Source: Methanothrix sp.
GTDB taxonomy: Archaea; Halobacteriota; Methanosarcinia; Methanotrichales; Methanotrichaceae
DNA: 33,443 nt
Assembly (NCBI RefSeq): GCF_026419855.1
Contig: NZ_JAOAKP010000017.1
Location: forward strand, 1 to 33,443
Direction: 5' to 3'
How positions within the stretch are numbered: the first letter of the stretch is position 1; each line of letters begins with the position of its first letter. The notes beneath the pieces are model-generated. The model searched no databases and was not told where the DNA came from. It worked only from the letters and a program-made list of their open reading frames with translations. This document shows, one piece after another, positions 7,071 to 14,083 of the stretch. Position numbers and translations under genes: made by a program.

Positions 7071-8040
7071 TGGATCCCCTCCAGGCGCATGCCGGATCCT
7101 CTCCCAGATAATCGCCGGTGAGCGCGTATGCCCTTGCCCTGCAGCCGCCGCACGTTCTTACGTAACTACAGCTACCACATCCGCCCTTCAGCTTTCGCTC
7201 CCTGAGATCATTCAGAAGCGGTGAGCTGCTCCATATCTCTGAGAAAGAGCGCTCCCGGATGCTGCCCGCTGATACCGGAAAGTAGCCACACGGAAAGACA
7301 TCTCCTGTTCTCGAGATGAAAACAAACCTTATTCCTGCTATGCATCCCCCGGCGCTGTGCTCCTGTGAGAGACCCTTCTCCACGAGCACCCTTCTGTACT
7401 GCGGTGCGCACGTGGGACGTATCTCGATGGATCGCTCTTCCGATACAATTCTCTCAAGAAGAGATCGCTGCATTTCCGGCGAGATGCTATCCACAGCTCT
7501 GCCCCTGCCTGTAGGGACCATGAAGAATATGTGCACAGCTGCCGCGCCTTCTCGCTCTGCAAGCTCCAAAAGAGATTCAAGCTCATCGATATTTCCTGGT
7601 GTGACTGTCATGTTTATCTGGAACTCAACTCTCCCACTCAGAGCACGCATGCCGCGGAGGGCCATATTAAAAGAGCCCCTTCCCCTTGTGGCATCGTTAG
7701 TCTCGGCGCGCGCACCATCGAGACTTATGCTTACCCTGGAGATTCCTGAGAGGAGTATCCTGTCCACGATCTCAGGTGTTATCAGCGTGCCGTTTGAGGC
7801 GAGAGAGACCCTGACTCCGGAGTCGGCTGCGTATCTCGCAACCTCGAAGACATCTGATCGGAGCAGAGGCTCGCCTCCGGAGACTATCAGCATCGCCCCG
7901 AGCGGAGCGATCTCTCCGATCAGGCGTTTGATCTCAGCGGTGCTGAGCTCATCTGCAGATGGTGCTCGCTCAGCAGACGCCCTGCAGTAGCTGCAGCTCA
8001 GGTTGCATGCACCTGTCGACTCCCAGGCTACGAGCAGCAT
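7063..8040 (-). CDS. ahbD: Radical SAM/SPASM heme b synthase (AhbD-like)
   Basis: 325 residues. The radical SAM cluster motif CNLSCSYC is at residues 12-19 and is preceded by WESTGA. A GGEPLL SAM-binding motif follows, and a C-terminal SPASM-type Cys cluster (GCGSC, RTCGGCRAR, GEDPAC) binds further Fe-S. This pattern and the neighbouring siroheme decarboxylase fit AhbD, which oxidatively decarboxylates the two propionates of Fe-coproporphyrin III to give heme. Its start codon directly follows the asd stop (TGA then ATG). Alternatives are AhbC or a related SPASM maturase; the WE-T-ACN and RA-AY-GD-EDPAC patterns favour AhbD. Heme is expected in methanogens with membrane cytochromes. Confidence 0.8.
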   Translation of the reverse strand: MLLVAWESTGACNLSCSYCRASAERAPSADELSTAEIKRLIGEIAPLGAMLIVSGGEPLLRSDVFEVARYAADSGVRVSLASNGTLITPEIVDRILLSGISRVSISLDGARAETNDATRGRGSFNMALRGMRALSGRVEFQINMTVTPGNIDELESLLELAEREGAAAVHIFFMVPTGRGRAVDSISPEMQRSLLERIVSEERSIEIRPTCAPQYRRVLVEKGLSQEHSAGGCIAGIRFVFISRTGDVFPCGYFPVSAGSIRERSFSEIWSSSPLLNDLRERKLKGGCGSCSYVRTCGGCRARAYALTGDYLGEDPACAWRGSIG

Positions 8041-9069
8041 TCAGAGCAGACCCTTTTTGTGAAGAAGCTCGGCGTTCAGTATGCTCGCTCCTGCAGCCCC
8101 ACGGATTGTGTTGTGGCCCATGCAGATATACCTGATACCGGGCCTGATCCTTCCCACAGAGACTGACATGCCCCTCCCTGCGTTCCTGTCCAGCCTGGGC
8201 TGCGGCCTGTCCGGCTCATCCCTAACTATTATAGCCTTCTTTGGTGAAGTCGGGAGATCATCCAGCCCGGGGTTGAAGTCAAGGAAGGCCTGCCTGACCT
8301 CAGCCGGCGTGGGATCTTCTTTCATCTTAACCCAGACAGCCTCTGTATGGCCATCCATAACTGGAACACGATGGCAGCTCGCGCTCACCGTGAAATCCGC
8401 CGGCACTATTTTCTCCCCATCAAACCTTCCCAGGATCTTCTGGGCCTCGGTCTCGACCTTCTCCTCCTCGCCAGCGATGTAGGGTATGATGTTGTCGAGG
8501 ATCGCCATGGATGGCACCCCCTCGTACCCTGCACCGCTGACCGCCTGCATCGATGCGACATGAACGCTCTCTATGCCGAACTGCATCAGCGGCTTGAGCG
8601 TGAGTGCGAACATGATGGTGGTGCAGTTTGGATTCGTGGTGATGTAGCCTTCCCATCCCCTCCGCTCCTTCTGGACCTTTATGAGATCTATGTGATCAGG
8701 GTTGCATTCGGGTATGAGCAGAGGGACATCCGGAACCATCCTGTTTGTCGCGGTGTTCGAGGCGACGACGAACCCGGCCTCCGCGAACTCCGCCTCAACC
8801 TTTTTCGCCTCATCTGATGGAAGTGCTGAGAACACTATATCCGCGTCGACCTCCTTTGGATCGACCCTGACAACGGTCATGTCCGCGAACTCCTCCGGCA
8901 GCTCGCTCTCCAGCCTCCATTTCGCAGCCTCGCGGTACTTCTTTCCTGCGCTTCTGTCAGATGCTGCCAGGCTCGTGAGCTCGAACCACGGATGATCCCT
9001 AAGTCCTTCGATAAAACGCTGTCCCACAGCGCCCGTCGCTCCCAGGACGCCTGCCTTGATCTTTGCCAT
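8041..9069 (-). CDS. asd: Aspartate-semialdehyde dehydrogenase
   Basis: Converts L-aspartyl-4-phosphate to aspartate semialdehyde with NADPH, feeding lysine, threonine and methionine synthesis. 342 residues, the length of the archaeal/fungal branch. The Rossmann motif [11 protein letters not shown] is at residues 7-17, the catalytic Cys at 149 in TNPNCTT, and the active-site His in [11 protein letters not shown] start with the Shine-Dalgarno GGAGGGTG at 9077-9084 and a TATA box at about 9113-9123. It leads a five-gene minus-strand operon with two heme genes, thioredoxin and an MBL nuclease. Confidence 0.96.
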   Translation of the reverse strand: MAKIKAGVLGATGAVGQRFIEGLRDHPWFELTSLAASDRSAGKKYREAAKWRLESELPEEFADMTVVRVDPKEVDADIVFSALPSDEAKKVEAEFAEAGFVVASNTATNRMVPDVPLLIPECNPDHIDLIKVQKERRGWEGYITTNPNCTTIMFALTLKPLMQFGIESVHVASMQAVSGAGYEGVPSMAILDNIIPYIAGEEEKVETEAQKILGRFDGEKIVPADFTVSASCHRVPVMDGHTEAVWVKMKEDPTPAEVRQAFLDFNPGLDDLPTSPKKAIIVRDEPDRPQPRLDRNAGRGMSVSVGRIRPGIRYICMGHNTIRGAAGASILNAELLHKKGLL

Positions 9070-9076
9070 CGATGAT

Positions 9077-9123
9077 CACCCTCCGAACTGAGATGGCATA
9101 GAAGATGGTGTGGTATATAATTA
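9077..9123 (-). promoter_or_regulatory. Promoter and ribosome binding site of the asd operon
   Basis: On the minus strand a TATA box AATTATATACC (9113-9123) is followed about 25 bases later by a predicted transcript start near 9092. A long Shine-Dalgarno sequence GGAGGGTG (9077-9084) lies eight bases before the ATG. That 8-mer is perfectly complementary to the loop sequence CACCCTCC of the candidate small RNA at 15804-15892. Confidence 0.65.
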
Positions 9124-9339
9124 CTGCTCCTGAAAGGATGCAGAGGGACCACGGCATCGCCAGGCCTGACGTATTCGGCGGAGAGCATCGGATCTTGTGC
9201 TCGAATCATCGAACGTCCTGTCAGAAAATAGACAGCTAGCGGTGCAGTACCTCACACATCCCTTGACATGCCATTGATCTTAATGATAAGAGTAGATGTC
9301 CCGCAACCCAAAAGCTTATATTCGTCAAATGTCGAAGAG

Positions 9340-9495
9340 ATGCTGACCGATATGTTCGAGAGAAATGCATGCACTTATGGCTTAGCTCACATGAGCTGGT
9401 TCAGTGTGTACGACTGGGAAAAGCCGGAGCCGAATCCTGAGCCCAGGATGCCCAGGAGAAGGAGACCATTTATCAGCAGCCCGTGTGGCTGCTAA
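9340..9495 (+). CDS. Small Pro/Arg-rich protein, 51 residues
   Basis: An ATG ORF about 25 bases downstream of a good TATA box (AAAGCTTATATTCG, 9311-9324), so a leaderless transcript fits. The product ends in a Pro/Glu then Arg-rich stretch (KPEPNPEPRMPRRRRP) and a terminal CGC. The promoter motif closely resembles those of the DUF2193 operon and the small RNA. An in-frame upstream ATG at 9268 would lie before the TATA box. I do not recognise a family; the basic tail might bind nucleic acid. The 270 bases between the asd start and here hold only the asd promoter and this one. Confidence 0.42.
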   Translation: MLTDMFERNACTYGLAHMSWFSVYDWEKPEPNPEPRMPRRRRPFISSPCGC

Positions 9496-9520
9496 CTCCA
9501 GTCTTTTGAATAGGTCTCAA

Positions 9521-9612
9521 GGCTCATGTCCGCAAATCATCAGATATCGTATCGAGCCAAATTTTTCGGATCGTTGGGCGTCGTTTTTCATCATTCTCTG
9601 AGAATCCGCTAA
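9521..9612 (+). repeat. Structured intergenic repeat, unit A (tandem with unit B)
   Basis: First unit of a tandem pair, 92 bp. It starts GGCTCATGTCCGCAAATCAT and ends near CCGCTAA. GGCTC at 9521-9525 can pair with GAGCC at 9554-9558. Related units are at 9613-9720 and 31188-31295. The repeat lies upstream of the DUF2193 promoter and so is not part of that leader. Confidence 0.7.
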
Positions 9613-9720
9613 GGCTCAACTCCGCGAATTATCGGAGATCTGAATTGAGCCGGAATTTCGGGGATCTGTGAGGTCTCTTTTCCTTCTATGCCAAGACGCT
9701 AATTCAGCTGGATGAGACAA
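9613..9720 (+). repeat. Structured intergenic repeat, unit B
   Basis: Starts directly after unit A. It has the clearest fold: GGCTCAA (9613-9619) with TTGAGCC (9645-9651), and nested inside CTCCG (9620-9624) with CGGAG (9633-9637). Its end GCTAATTCAGCTGGATG matches the end of unit C at 31 kb. GTCTCA at 9514-9519 and TGAGAC at 9713-9718 bracket the pair, but the match is too short to be called terminal repeats. Confidence 0.7.
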
Positions 9721-9758
9721 CTTCCTTTTAATGGGAACTGTGTTAGCAAATAACAAAA

Positions 9759-9772
9759 CGAAATTCTTATAT
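9759..9772 (+). promoter_or_regulatory. BRE/TATA promoter of the DUF2193 operon
   Basis: A strong archaeal promoter: BRE-like CGAAA followed by TTCTTATAT, then TCG. It is nearly the same as the small RNA promoter at 15771 (CGAAAACTTTATATTCG). It predicts a transcript start near 9795 and therefore a leader of about 80 bases. Confidence 0.75.
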
Positions 9773-9792
9773 TCGTGATTGTCTGTATTGTC

Positions 9793-9868
9793 TTTGGGGT
9801 TTGAGGGCAGTTATACGTATTTTGATCAGCAATGCGCATGATACCCAAATCCCTCGTTAGGCGGAGTG
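9793..9868 (+). promoter_or_regulatory. Possible folded 5' leader of the DUF2193 operon
   Basis: Two pairings interlock in the predicted leader: TTTGGG (9793-9798) with CCCAAA (9844-9849), and GAGGG (9803-9807) with CCCTC (9851-9855). The order a-b-a'-b' allows either an H-type pseudoknot or two competing hairpins. The second arms end a few bases before the Shine-Dalgarno GGAG (9863-9866). The stems are short and the first arm lies right at the predicted transcript start, so this is tentative. Confidence 0.35.
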
Positions 9869-9874
9869 ATGGGC

Positions 9875-11374
9875 ATGTCAGATCTATACAAAAAAATGGT
9901 TGACGAGGCCATGATGGCCCAGCGTGCAGATGTTGAGACTGTAAAGAGAAAGAGAGGCCAGGACTTTGTCGTATCAGATACGAAGGCGTATGTCGATGTG
10001 GTCAACAAGATGAAGGTCGCGGACGGCCAATCAAAGGCCGTGATAAAGCTGCACGTCGACTCGGTGAACGCGCACTACGACATACTGAGCTCCCTCACAA
10101 AGACGATACGTCCGGAGGATGATCCCTTTGTGGAGCACTACCAGACGCCGGCCATAATGGAGATACTCTATGAGGAGGACGAGAAGTTCAGGAAGAGCGT
10201 CGAGGCGTTCATACAGGCAGTGGGAAAGGCAGAGGCGCTGATCGGTCTTGAGGTGGTCAGGAGGTACGGCGGGTTCTACGGTCCGACATGCGTCGTTGAC
10301 TTCGCACTGATCCCTGGATCGACTAGCAATGTCGTGAACAGGATACTCAAGACCGTGGATATTCCGGAGCACCACAAGCAGGCGATACTTGCTGCGAAAT
10401 CCTGGGGCATGAACACATCCTATGGCGTAGGCGAGGTCTTCGCGCATGAGATAGAGAAGGGTGCTACGCTCTCAGACGCCATCAGGAAAGAGATCGAGAT
10501 GATCCAGATGGTGTACCGAACACCCATCGAGGCGCAGGCGAAGCTGATGGATGCTGCAGGGCACACATCGTTCGATGTGAGAAAGTACATGCAGAGCTAC
10601 AAGAGCAGGATGAAGGGCGCGGTCAAAGCTGCGATAGATGATGGTGTGCACTATGGCAACATAGTCACAGTGCCAGCATACTGCGTCGGGGACATAGCGC
10701 ATCACATCGCGCAGTCGACATTCAACATGTGCAAGGATGATGTTGTGATGGCGACAATTGAGGCCACAACAGAGGTAATGGAGTCGACACTTAACAATGC
10801 TGTCGATAAGTTCAAGAACGAGTACCAGCCGCTCGCGCTCGCCACCGGCGCATCAGCATGCGCTGTCGAGCACATCCTGGAGCTCGACGGGTTCAACGCG
10901 ATAATGATCGTGGATCTTCTCACCAAGAGATTCCACAACTACGTGCAGCTTTATCCGACAAGAAGCGCGGCTGCCGAGCTGCACAACTGCGACTTCATGG
11001 ATATGATACTCAGAGGCTGGAAGTACCTCGACAAGGCCATGCGCATGAGGAATGGCGCGAAGACGAAGATCGTCCCGAAGGTCATGGGATTCGATGTTGA
11101 TCTCGATCCAATACACAGGAACGATGTTCTGATGAACCCGCAGAGATACGCGTATCCGGGATGCGCCATCTCCGTCAGATTCTCTGCGCTGATGAGGCTT
11201 GCTGATTATCCCTGTCTGCTCACAAGCGAGCCTGTGACTGCCACGATGATGACCAACATAATAGCTCTGCATAAGGAGAAGCCTGCATCGCCTGCAAGAG
11301 TGTGCAAGGACTGTGCTGCTGCGTCTCTGATAGACTTCAGGCATCAGTACTGCCAGTGGAAGGAAGCGGTGTGA
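9875..11374 (+). CDS. Methanogen protein of the DUF2193 family
   Basis: A 499-residue soluble protein whose sequence (for example DSVNAHYDILSSLTKTIRPE, RRYGGFYGPTCVVDFALIPG and LAAKSWGMNTSYGVG) matches my memory of the conserved methanogen family DUF2193. It is mainly helical with scattered conserved Cys and His (PTCVVDF, GHTSFDVRKYM, PAYCVGDIAHHIAQ, AVEHILELDG, ARVCKDCAAAS). No known enzyme motif can be named. GTG 9866 and ATG 9869 are also possible starts; I prefer ATG 9875 because GGAG is then eight bases away. The strong promoter suggests high expression. It is followed after 8 bases by DUF2180 and then aqpM, in what looks like one operon. Function unknown. Confidence 0.85.
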   Translation: MSDLYKKMVDEAMMAQRADVETVKRKRGQDFVVSDTKAYVDVVNKMKVADGQSKAVIKLHVDSVNAHYDILSSLTKTIRPEDDPFVEHYQTPAIMEILYEEDEKFRKSVEAFIQAVGKAEALIGLEVVRRYGGFYGPTCVVDFALIPGSTSNVVNRILKTVDIPEHHKQAILAAKSWGMNTSYGVGEVFAHEIEKGATLSDAIRKEIEMIQMVYRTPIEAQAKLMDAAGHTSFDVRKYMQSYKSRMKGAVKAAIDDGVHYGNIVTVPAYCVGDIAHHIAQSTFNMCKDDVVMATIEATTEVMESTLNNAVDKFKNEYQPLALATGASACAVEHILELDGFNAIMIVDLLTKRFHNYVQLYPTRSAAAELHNCDFMDMILRGWKYLDKAMRMRNGAKTKIVPKVMGFDVDLDPIHRNDVLMNPQRYAYPGCAISVRFSALMRLADYPCLLTSEPVTATMMTNIIALHKEKPASPARVCKDCAAASLIDFRHQYCQWKEAV

Positions 11375-11382
11375 GGGATTGA

Positions 11383-11592
11383 ATGAGATGCTATCTCTGC
11401 GCCCTCGAGGGCAAAACCACCGAGGCGGTCGCGATATGCATAGTCTGCGGGATGGGCGTCTGCATGGATCATCTAGTCAGGGATGAGATAGAGGTCTGGG
11501 AGGGAGGGTATCCCTTCCCCTCGAAGAAGCTGAAGAGAAAGCTCCCCAGGATCCTCTGCAAGCCATGCTACGCTGTATATCACGAGGGATGA
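11383..11592 (+). CDS. Cys-rich DUF2180 zinc-binding-like protein
   Basis: 69 residues with paired Cys: MRCYLC at residues 3-6, CIVCGMGVCMDH at about 18-29 and CKPCYAVYH near the end. This CxxC...CxxC-x4-C-xxH...CxxC layout resembles a B-box or double zinc-knuckle module and matches the archaeal family DUF2180. It begins 8 bases after the DUF2193 gene, with GAGGG upstream of its ATG, and ends 3 bases before aqpM, so all three are probably co-transcribed. It could be an adaptor or a metal or redox sensor; that is inference. Confidence 0.85.
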   Translation: MRCYLCALEGKTTEAVAICIVCGMGVCMDHLVRDEIEVWEGGYPFPSKKLKRKLPRILCKPCYAVYHEG

Positions 11593-11595
11593 GAT

Positions 11596-12333
11596 ATGTC
11601 CCTGGCTAAGAGATGTGTTGCTGAGGTCATAGGGACGGCGATCCTGGTCTACTTCGGCGCCGGAGCAGCTGCCATAACGCTCATGATCTCGAAGGGCTCC
11701 AGCCCGCCGAACCCCTTTAACATCGGGATCGGGGCTCTTGGTGGCCTTGCAGACTGGTTCGCAATAGGCATGGCATTCGCCATAGCGATCGCAGGCGTCA
11801 TATACGCTCTGGGAAGGGTCTCGGGGGCACATATAAACCCGGCTGTGACGATAGCGCTCTGGGCTACCCGAAGGTTTCCGAGCAGCGAGGTGATTCCGTA
11901 CATAGCGGCGCAGCTGATCGGCGCCTCCCTCGGATCACTGCTCTTCGCAGCAAGCGCTGGATCTGACGCTGTGATTGTCGGCGGGCTCGGAGCGACAGCG
12001 CCTTTCCCGGGCATATCGTTCGGGCAGGCTGTGCTCGCAGAGGCGATGGGGACTTTCCTGCTGATGCTCGTGATCATGGGGGTGGCTGTTGACGAGCGTG
12101 CGCCCCAGGGGTTCGCAGGGCTTGTGATAGGCCTGACAGTCGGTGGGATCATAACGACCACTGGTAACATCGCCGGCTCATCCCTGAACCCTGCCAGGAC
12201 GTTCGGTCCCTACCTGATAGACCACATCATGGGCGGCCCTGTGCTCTGGAGCCACTATCCGATATACGTCATAGGTCCGGTGCTCGGTGCACTGGTGGCA
12301 GCGTTACTCTACGATATGCTGGCAAAAGAATGA
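11596..12333 (+). CDS. aqpM: Aquaporin AqpM
   Basis: A 245-residue MIP-family channel, the length of Methanothermobacter AqpM and very similar to it throughout. Six membrane helices carry the two pore motifs NPA at residues 81-83 and 198-200. The selectivity-filter residues of AqpM (Phe, Ile, Ser, Arg) appear at 61, 186, 195 and 201, one residue earlier than in the Methanothermobacter protein. Characterised AqpM passes water and, more slowly, glycerol, and has been proposed to pass small molecules such as H2S and CO2. It ends an operon behind DUF2193 and DUF2180. Its stop codon lies inside a terminator-like palindrome. Confidence 0.96.
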   Translation: MSLAKRCVAEVIGTAILVYFGAGAAAITLMISKGSSPPNPFNIGIGALGGLADWFAIGMAFAIAIAGVIYALGRVSGAHINPAVTIALWATRRFPSSEVIPYIAAQLIGASLGSLLFAASAGSDAVIVGGLGATAPFPGISFGQAVLAEAMGTFLLMLVIMGVAVDERAPQGFAGLVIGLTVGGIITTTGNIAGSSLNPARTFGPYLIDHIMGGPVLWSHYPIYVIGPVLGALVAALLYDMLAKE

Positions 12334-12350
12334 AAAATATTCATTCTTTT
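12324..12350. terminator. Bidirectional terminator overlapping two stop codons
   Basis: A perfect 10-bp inverted repeat, AAAAGAATGA (12324-12333) and TCATTCTTTT (12341-12350), with a 7-base loop. It gives a T run in both reading directions. The two arms contain the stop codons of aqpM (+) and of the convergent membrane protein gene (-), so the coding ends and the terminator coincide. Confidence 0.7.
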
Positions 12351-13225
12351 ATCTCGATTTTATTCTCCTTCTCAGCGTATCCTCCGATATCGTCTTTCAC
12401 AGAAACGCGAAGAACGTATTTGCCCTTTGCAGCATTCTTCCACGTCCAGTAGTTCTCTTTCTGATAGTTAGTTCCATTCACCCAGTTGTTATTCTCGTCC
12501 CAGATCTCAAACTTGTACTGGAGGGGCCTTCCGGATGGATTGTTAGCAGTGCAGGAGAGCCTCACATCACCCGGTTTGGGTGTAGAAGAGTCCTTTGGAT
12601 CGAAGCTGGTGATTTCCAGCTTGGCTGCTTGAGATGGCGCTGGAGAACCACCGCCTCCATTTTGTGGCTCAGTGCTCTGCGCAGCGCGACCGCCAAAGTA
12701 GAAGCCTATTATGGAAGAGATAGCTCCGGTCAGCGCAAGGAGTATGTCCTTCAGCATCGCGTTTTCCTGAGCAGAGGGGTTGAAGATGAGCAGAAATATG
12801 GCGGCACCGAGGATGACAGAGAGCGTCAGGGCCATTGTGGCCCTGGCCACGCCCTGCATCCCGCTGGACTGAATGGTCAGTGCGTCTTTTACCAGGTTGA
12901 TCAGCTCCGCCTGGTCGCAGTTGGTCGACAGCTTTTTTTCCAGCAGAGTTCGGACATCTCTCAGATGATCGTAGAAGCCCTTGATGTTCAATAAGATGGG
13001 CAGGCTGGCGAAAGCAAAAAGAAGTATGATCACAAGATATAGGAACCATGGTTGCAATGAGGAGGTGAAATTTTTAATCCCCAGCGTGGCGTTTTCTATC
13101 ATGAGAGTGGCATTTGAGATATCTGATGTCTGCTGTGCGCGTGTTCTTACTACAAAATGCAGGATTAAAAGCAACGACAGTACAACATAGAACAAGTTCA
13201 ACTTTCGGTTGTAACGTGGTAACAT
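12341..13225 (-). CDS. Membrane protein with C-terminal Ig-like domain
   Basis: 294 residues from the chosen ATG. Hydrophobic segments lie near the N-terminus (NLFYVVLSLLLILHFVV), in the middle (WFLYLVIILLFAFASLPILL) and in a pair (ATMALTLSVILGAAIFLLIF; ILLALTGAISSIIGFYFGG). A linker of Gly, Pro and Ser then leads to a beta-sandwich of about 90 residues (LEITSFDPKD to KIEIKE) like an Ig or PKD-type fold. The open frame extends further upstream, but the TATA box CTATTTATATAG (13245-13256) lies inside that extension and 25 bases before ATG 13225, so a leaderless start at 13225 is preferred. Possible N-glycosylation sites (NATL, NFTS) follow the first segment. Function unknown. Confidence 0.75.
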   Translation of the reverse strand: MLPRYNRKLNLFYVVLSLLLILHFVVRTRAQQTSDISNATLMIENATLGIKNFTSSLQPWFLYLVIILLFAFASLPILLNIKGFYDHLRDVRTLLEKKLSTNCDQAELINLVKDALTIQSSGMQGVARATMALTLSVILGAAIFLLIFNPSAQENAMLKDILLALTGAISSIIGFYFGGRAAQSTEPQNGGGGSPAPSQAAKLEITSFDPKDSSTPKPGDVRLSCTANNPSGRPLQYKFEIWDENNNWVNGTNYQKENYWTWKNAAKGKYVLRVSVKDDIGGYAEKENKIEIKE

Positions 13226-13243
13226 GTGCACATATTGACCGGT

Positions 13244-13256
13244 ACTATATAAATAG
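13244..13256 (-). promoter_or_regulatory. TATA box of the Ig-domain membrane protein gene
   Basis: The minus-strand sequence CTATTTATATAG is centred about 25 bases upstream of ATG 13225, predicting a leaderless mRNA and excluding the longer N-terminus. From here to 13434 the sequence is AT-rich, with nothing else I can support. Confidence 0.65.
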
Positions 13257-13434
13257 ATTTGTGAGGCCTTCTTGTAAAATGCCCACCATAAAAAGCAAAT
13301 CGCAATCATGATTTTTCAAATCCGTGATTATAAAATTTGTATACTGTTTAATTTTCTTTTCTGTTTTGCATTTGTGACACCGCCTCCTGAAGCAGGACTT
13401 CCTCTGCATTTGCTGTCTGTCAGAGCCCATCGAT

Positions 13435-13573
13435 CCTGAGTTCCTCCTCGTTTAGGCGAGGTGAGACGGAAATGTGGCGAATGATGCTGCTTTTCCTGGA
13501 AGATAACTGTGCCATTACCCACAAATAATCAGTATGCTGCGGATCCATATGCCTAAATTACGGAGAGCTTAGG
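13435..13573 (+). mobile_element. 139-bp miniature inverted-repeat element, copy 2
   Basis: About 90 percent identical to the copy at 2506-2644 and exactly the same length. It is flanked by the 6-bp duplication ATCGAT at 13429-13434 and 13574-13579. Its right end read inward, CCTAAGCTCTCCGTAATTTA, matches the first 20 bases of the IS630-type element at 25387 at 19 positions. Confidence 0.88.
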
Positions 13574-13671
13574 ATCGATGCAGTTGAAGAGATCACGGGT
13601 TCGGTTCTTGTTGACACTCGGCATAACACCATGCTTAAATACAATCCCCACGAACACAGCAACAGATCTGT

Positions 13672-14028
13672 ATGACGCGAATCTTTATCCTGTTCCTGGC
13701 TCTGATCGCATCTCTGATCTGCGCCGATGCGGCTGACTGGCTTGGGGGAGGGTATGTGGGGTCGCCCGACTACAGCGAGATAAGGCAGTACTTCACGGAT
13801 CCGATATTCTATACAAAGGTCCCTGTATCGCAGCCGCTGAGCTTCTACAGGCCGTACACTGGCGGATTCTCCTATCCGCTCACTGCAGTCCAGTCTGACT
13901 TCAGAAACAGATCTCTGGCCGCGATGATCTGGGAGCCATTTGAGGTGAACTGGACGAAGACTATGTTCACAGCGAAGAGCAGCTCATCGCTGAGGGTCTT
14001 CAAGGACGGGACCTGGCAGAGCTTGTAG
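13672..14028 (+). CDS. Secreted protein of unknown function
   Basis: 118 residues with a clear signal peptide (IFILFLALIASLICADA, about residues 4-20), followed by a mature part of about 95 residues rich in aromatic residues, Ser and Pro. A TATA box (GCTTAAATACAATC, about 13634-13646) lies 30-40 bases upstream of the ATG. Two N-x-S/T sites (NRS, NWT) fit an exported protein. I see no metal-binding or catalytic motif and do not recognise the family. The next gene, nth, follows after 55 bases with no obvious link. Confidence 0.75.
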   Translation: MTRIFILFLALIASLICADAADWLGGGYVGSPDYSEIRQYFTDPIFYTKVPVSQPLSFYRPYTGGFSYPLTAVQSDFRNRSLAAMIWEPFEVNWTKTMFTAKSSSSLRVFKDGTWQSL

Positions 14029-14083
14029 TACCGACTGACAGGTTCTGAATTTTTCGGAATCGAACGGATACGAAGCTTGATGG

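Noticed and set aside
7316-7990. 224-codon plus-strand frame inside ahbD
   Set aside because: It is a Ser/Arg-rich shadow of a clear radical SAM gene on the other strand.
12287-12994. 235-codon plus-strand frame at the end of aqpM
   Set aside because: It is antisense to the Ig-domain membrane protein and crosses the bidirectional terminator; no start signal.
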